Assembly: GCA_907163375.1 (NCBI GenBank)
Contig: CAJQUW010001043.1
Location: forward strand, 1,100,501-1,164,500
From: Prostheceraeus crozeri
Lineage: Eukaryota; Platyhelminthes; Polycladida; Euryleptidae
DNA: 64,000 bases
Direction of reading: 5' to 3'
The position numbers and the translations under genes were made by a program. Positions 62,396 to 64,000 of this stretch are shown here, piece after piece. Under the pieces are notes generated by a model. It did not search any database. It saw nothing but the letters and a program-made list of their open reading frames with translations, and was not told the origin of the DNA. Each line of letters starts with the position of its first letter. Position 1 is the stretch's first letter.

Positions 62396-64000
62396 ACTTT
62401 ACTCAGAAACAAGAGGGATAGCTCTACCGAAGACAAAACGCATATAGTGATTCCTTTCAAGTCTCATTTAGTTGACAAACTTCATTTACCTTCTGTATTT
62501 AATGATAAAAGTGTCTGTGCTTTAGTTCCAGAAAAAGCGAAACATCTATATCCTCCCAAAGTGTACCATAAGCTTAATAACCCTATTTGTTTGAAATTCT
62601 TCAATTATAATAAGTTTCTTAATAGCCTGACAATTCAGGAAGTTGTTGGCATTTTACAGAGCGATTGCAGCTGTGACTCGATGACCAGTTTTGTTTATGA
62701 GCCTTATGGGCATGTTTTTACCGGTAATTTAGATATAATAAATGATCCAGGTCTCAGAGCTATATTCGCGTATGGTACTAAACACAGATTGTCTAGGTCA
62801 ATATCATGGAAATCCATTCAAAAAGAGATCAGCGATTCCATAGATAATCATATATCTCGTGTGTCCAGTCGCCTTCACTTAAAAGTTGATGACTTCTCTA
62901 TTTGGAAAAACAGGGTCATGATGTTAGTAAAGCACCGCATCTTTCGTTGTAAGAAGTTGGGTGGGAAAGATAATGGCAGCAACGTTTGTGTTGATAAGGA
63001 GTTGCAAGATCTCCATAAAAACTTGATAGTCGTTCCTGTCGATAAAGCATCCAACAACTTTAGTTTCATATGTAAAAAGTTCTATCTCAAAATCCTGATG
63101 GACGAGCTTGGTTTTGACATAGATTCTTCCACTGCAGTAGGCAATGCAACTTATAAACCTGAGCTTATTTCTGATAAGGAAGTCCTTACTAAACACGTTA
63201 AAGATATGAAATCAAACTTTAATATTAATGTTAGTGACAAGGACCTTAAACTACCAAAACTTTTCTGGATTCCAAAATTGCATAAAAATCCTTATAAGTT
63301 TAGATTCATTGCCGGAGCCAGAAATTGTACAACTAAAAAGTTATCGGTGAATATCAACAAAGGTCTGAAAGTGATAAGAGAAAATTTCCATAGATACTGT
63401 GAGTCAATCAGGAGTAATACTGGTTATTCTTATTTTTGGAGTGTAGCCTCGACTCAAGATTTTTTGAGGAATATTTCTAACGTGAACGTCCACTCTATGC
63501 AAGTTTTTGACTTCTCTACTCTTTATACAAACTTAGATCAAGGTGCTATCAAGAATAATATTTTTTCCATCCTTGATCTCACATTCAATTCCACTAATCG
63601 TAGATACTTGTGTGTAGGATATGAGAAGTCGTTTTTCTCCAAAATCAAATATAAGGGGTATTCTTGTTATGACGTGGACTCTTTTAAGAAGGCTATTGAT
63701 TTTATAGTGTCTGAAGTCTACATTTCTTTTTCCGGTTACGTGTTCAGACAAATTCGAGGAGTACCAATGGGAGGGAATTGCAGTCCTTTACTTGCCGACT
63801 TGTTTCTGTTAAATTGCGAATTTGCTTTTATGAAACAATTGGTTAAAAATAAAAAGTTTGGACTAGCTAAATTATTGTCAAACACTTCGAGATATATAGA
63901 CGATATATGCGTAATAAATTACAAGCATTTCAATACCTTAATTCCGAAAATTTACCCGATGGAGCTTCTTGCAGATAGAAACGGAGTCAATGACAAAGCC
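62396..64000 (+). mobile_element. Penelope-like or related reverse transcriptase, running off the window
   Basis: Open for 535 codons to the window edge. It contains LPKLFWIPKLHKNPYKFRFI (RT motif 2-type), RFIAGARNCTTKKLS, the palm MQVFDFSTLYTNL, FRQIRGVPMGGNCSPLLADL and the catalytic SRYIDDICVIN, then IYPMELLADRN. All RT residues, including the YIDD pair, look intact. Matching upstream sequence (RLYSETRGIALPKTKRI, about 62391-62443) is in another frame, so one frameshift probably lies near 62430. This belongs to a family common in cnidarians, molluscs and echinoderms; I place it with Penelope-like RTs tentatively. A nuclease would lie beyond the edge. Confidence 0.75.

Overview
The window is metazoan nuclear DNA: AT-rich, gene-poor, with GT-AG introns, TATA boxes, AATAAA signals and a dense, layered crowd of transposable elements. 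The mix (Polinton, piggyBac, pogo-like and hAT relics, two Penelope-like retroelements, three or more LINE families, many fold-back MITEs) fits a marine invertebrate. A histone-type 3' stem-loop that looks like the echinoderm version is compatible with a deuterostome, but I cannot fix the phylum.

Layout. 1-8.4 kb: a LINE reverse transcriptase relic, several perfect or near-perfect inverted repeats, a tRNA-derived SINE, a hAT-like non-autonomous element and one likely host exon (4931-5098). 8.4-11.5 kb: two decayed hAT pieces, then a Penelope-like element bounded by 87-bp inverted repeats. 13.3 kb: a small zinc-finger gene on the minus strand. 14.7-17.7 kb: a piggyBac element complete at both ends (TTAA duplications) with a transposase holding all three catalytic aspartates but carrying a frameshift and a stop. 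18.5-20.3 kb: a MITE and an internally shortened pogo-like element.

21.6-45.1 kb: a Polinton/Maverick, 23,445 bp from end to end, with a perfect 6-bp target duplication (ACCATA) and about 0.85-kb terminal inverted repeats that are still very alike, so it is young. It holds the standard set: protein-primed DNA polymerase, chromodomain integrase, packaging ATPase, adenovirus-type protease, major capsid region and two penton-like proteins. About half a dozen coding breaks are visible, mainly in the polymerase, capsid and TBP-like regions, so I treat it as a fossil. Its accessory genes are the most interesting part of the window: a TATA-binding-protein-like region next to two PC4-like small proteins, a DEDDh-type exonuclease, two RING-like proteins, a possible ssDNA-binding protein, and three left-arm genes each followed by a 143-bp repeat that contains what looks like a replication-dependent histone mRNA 3' stem-loop and purine-rich downstream element. 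The other Polinton genes whose 3' ends I inspected have AATAAA instead. Several genes seem to share a leader design in which a start codon sits directly on a splice donor. Taken together, the element looks able to steer its own transcription (own TBP-like factor, TATA promoters) and to tie one group of transcripts to S phase.

45.1-64 kb: fold-back elements, a LINE relic, one intact single-exon DEG/ENaC channel gene (48997-50535), a GT-rich LINE fragment, a nearly full-length CR1-like LINE on the minus strand (53.1-56.6 kb), a 4-kb stretch with no recognisable genes, the last two exons of an unnamed minus-strand host gene (60952-61377), a MITE, and a second, better preserved reverse transcriptase that runs off the right edge.
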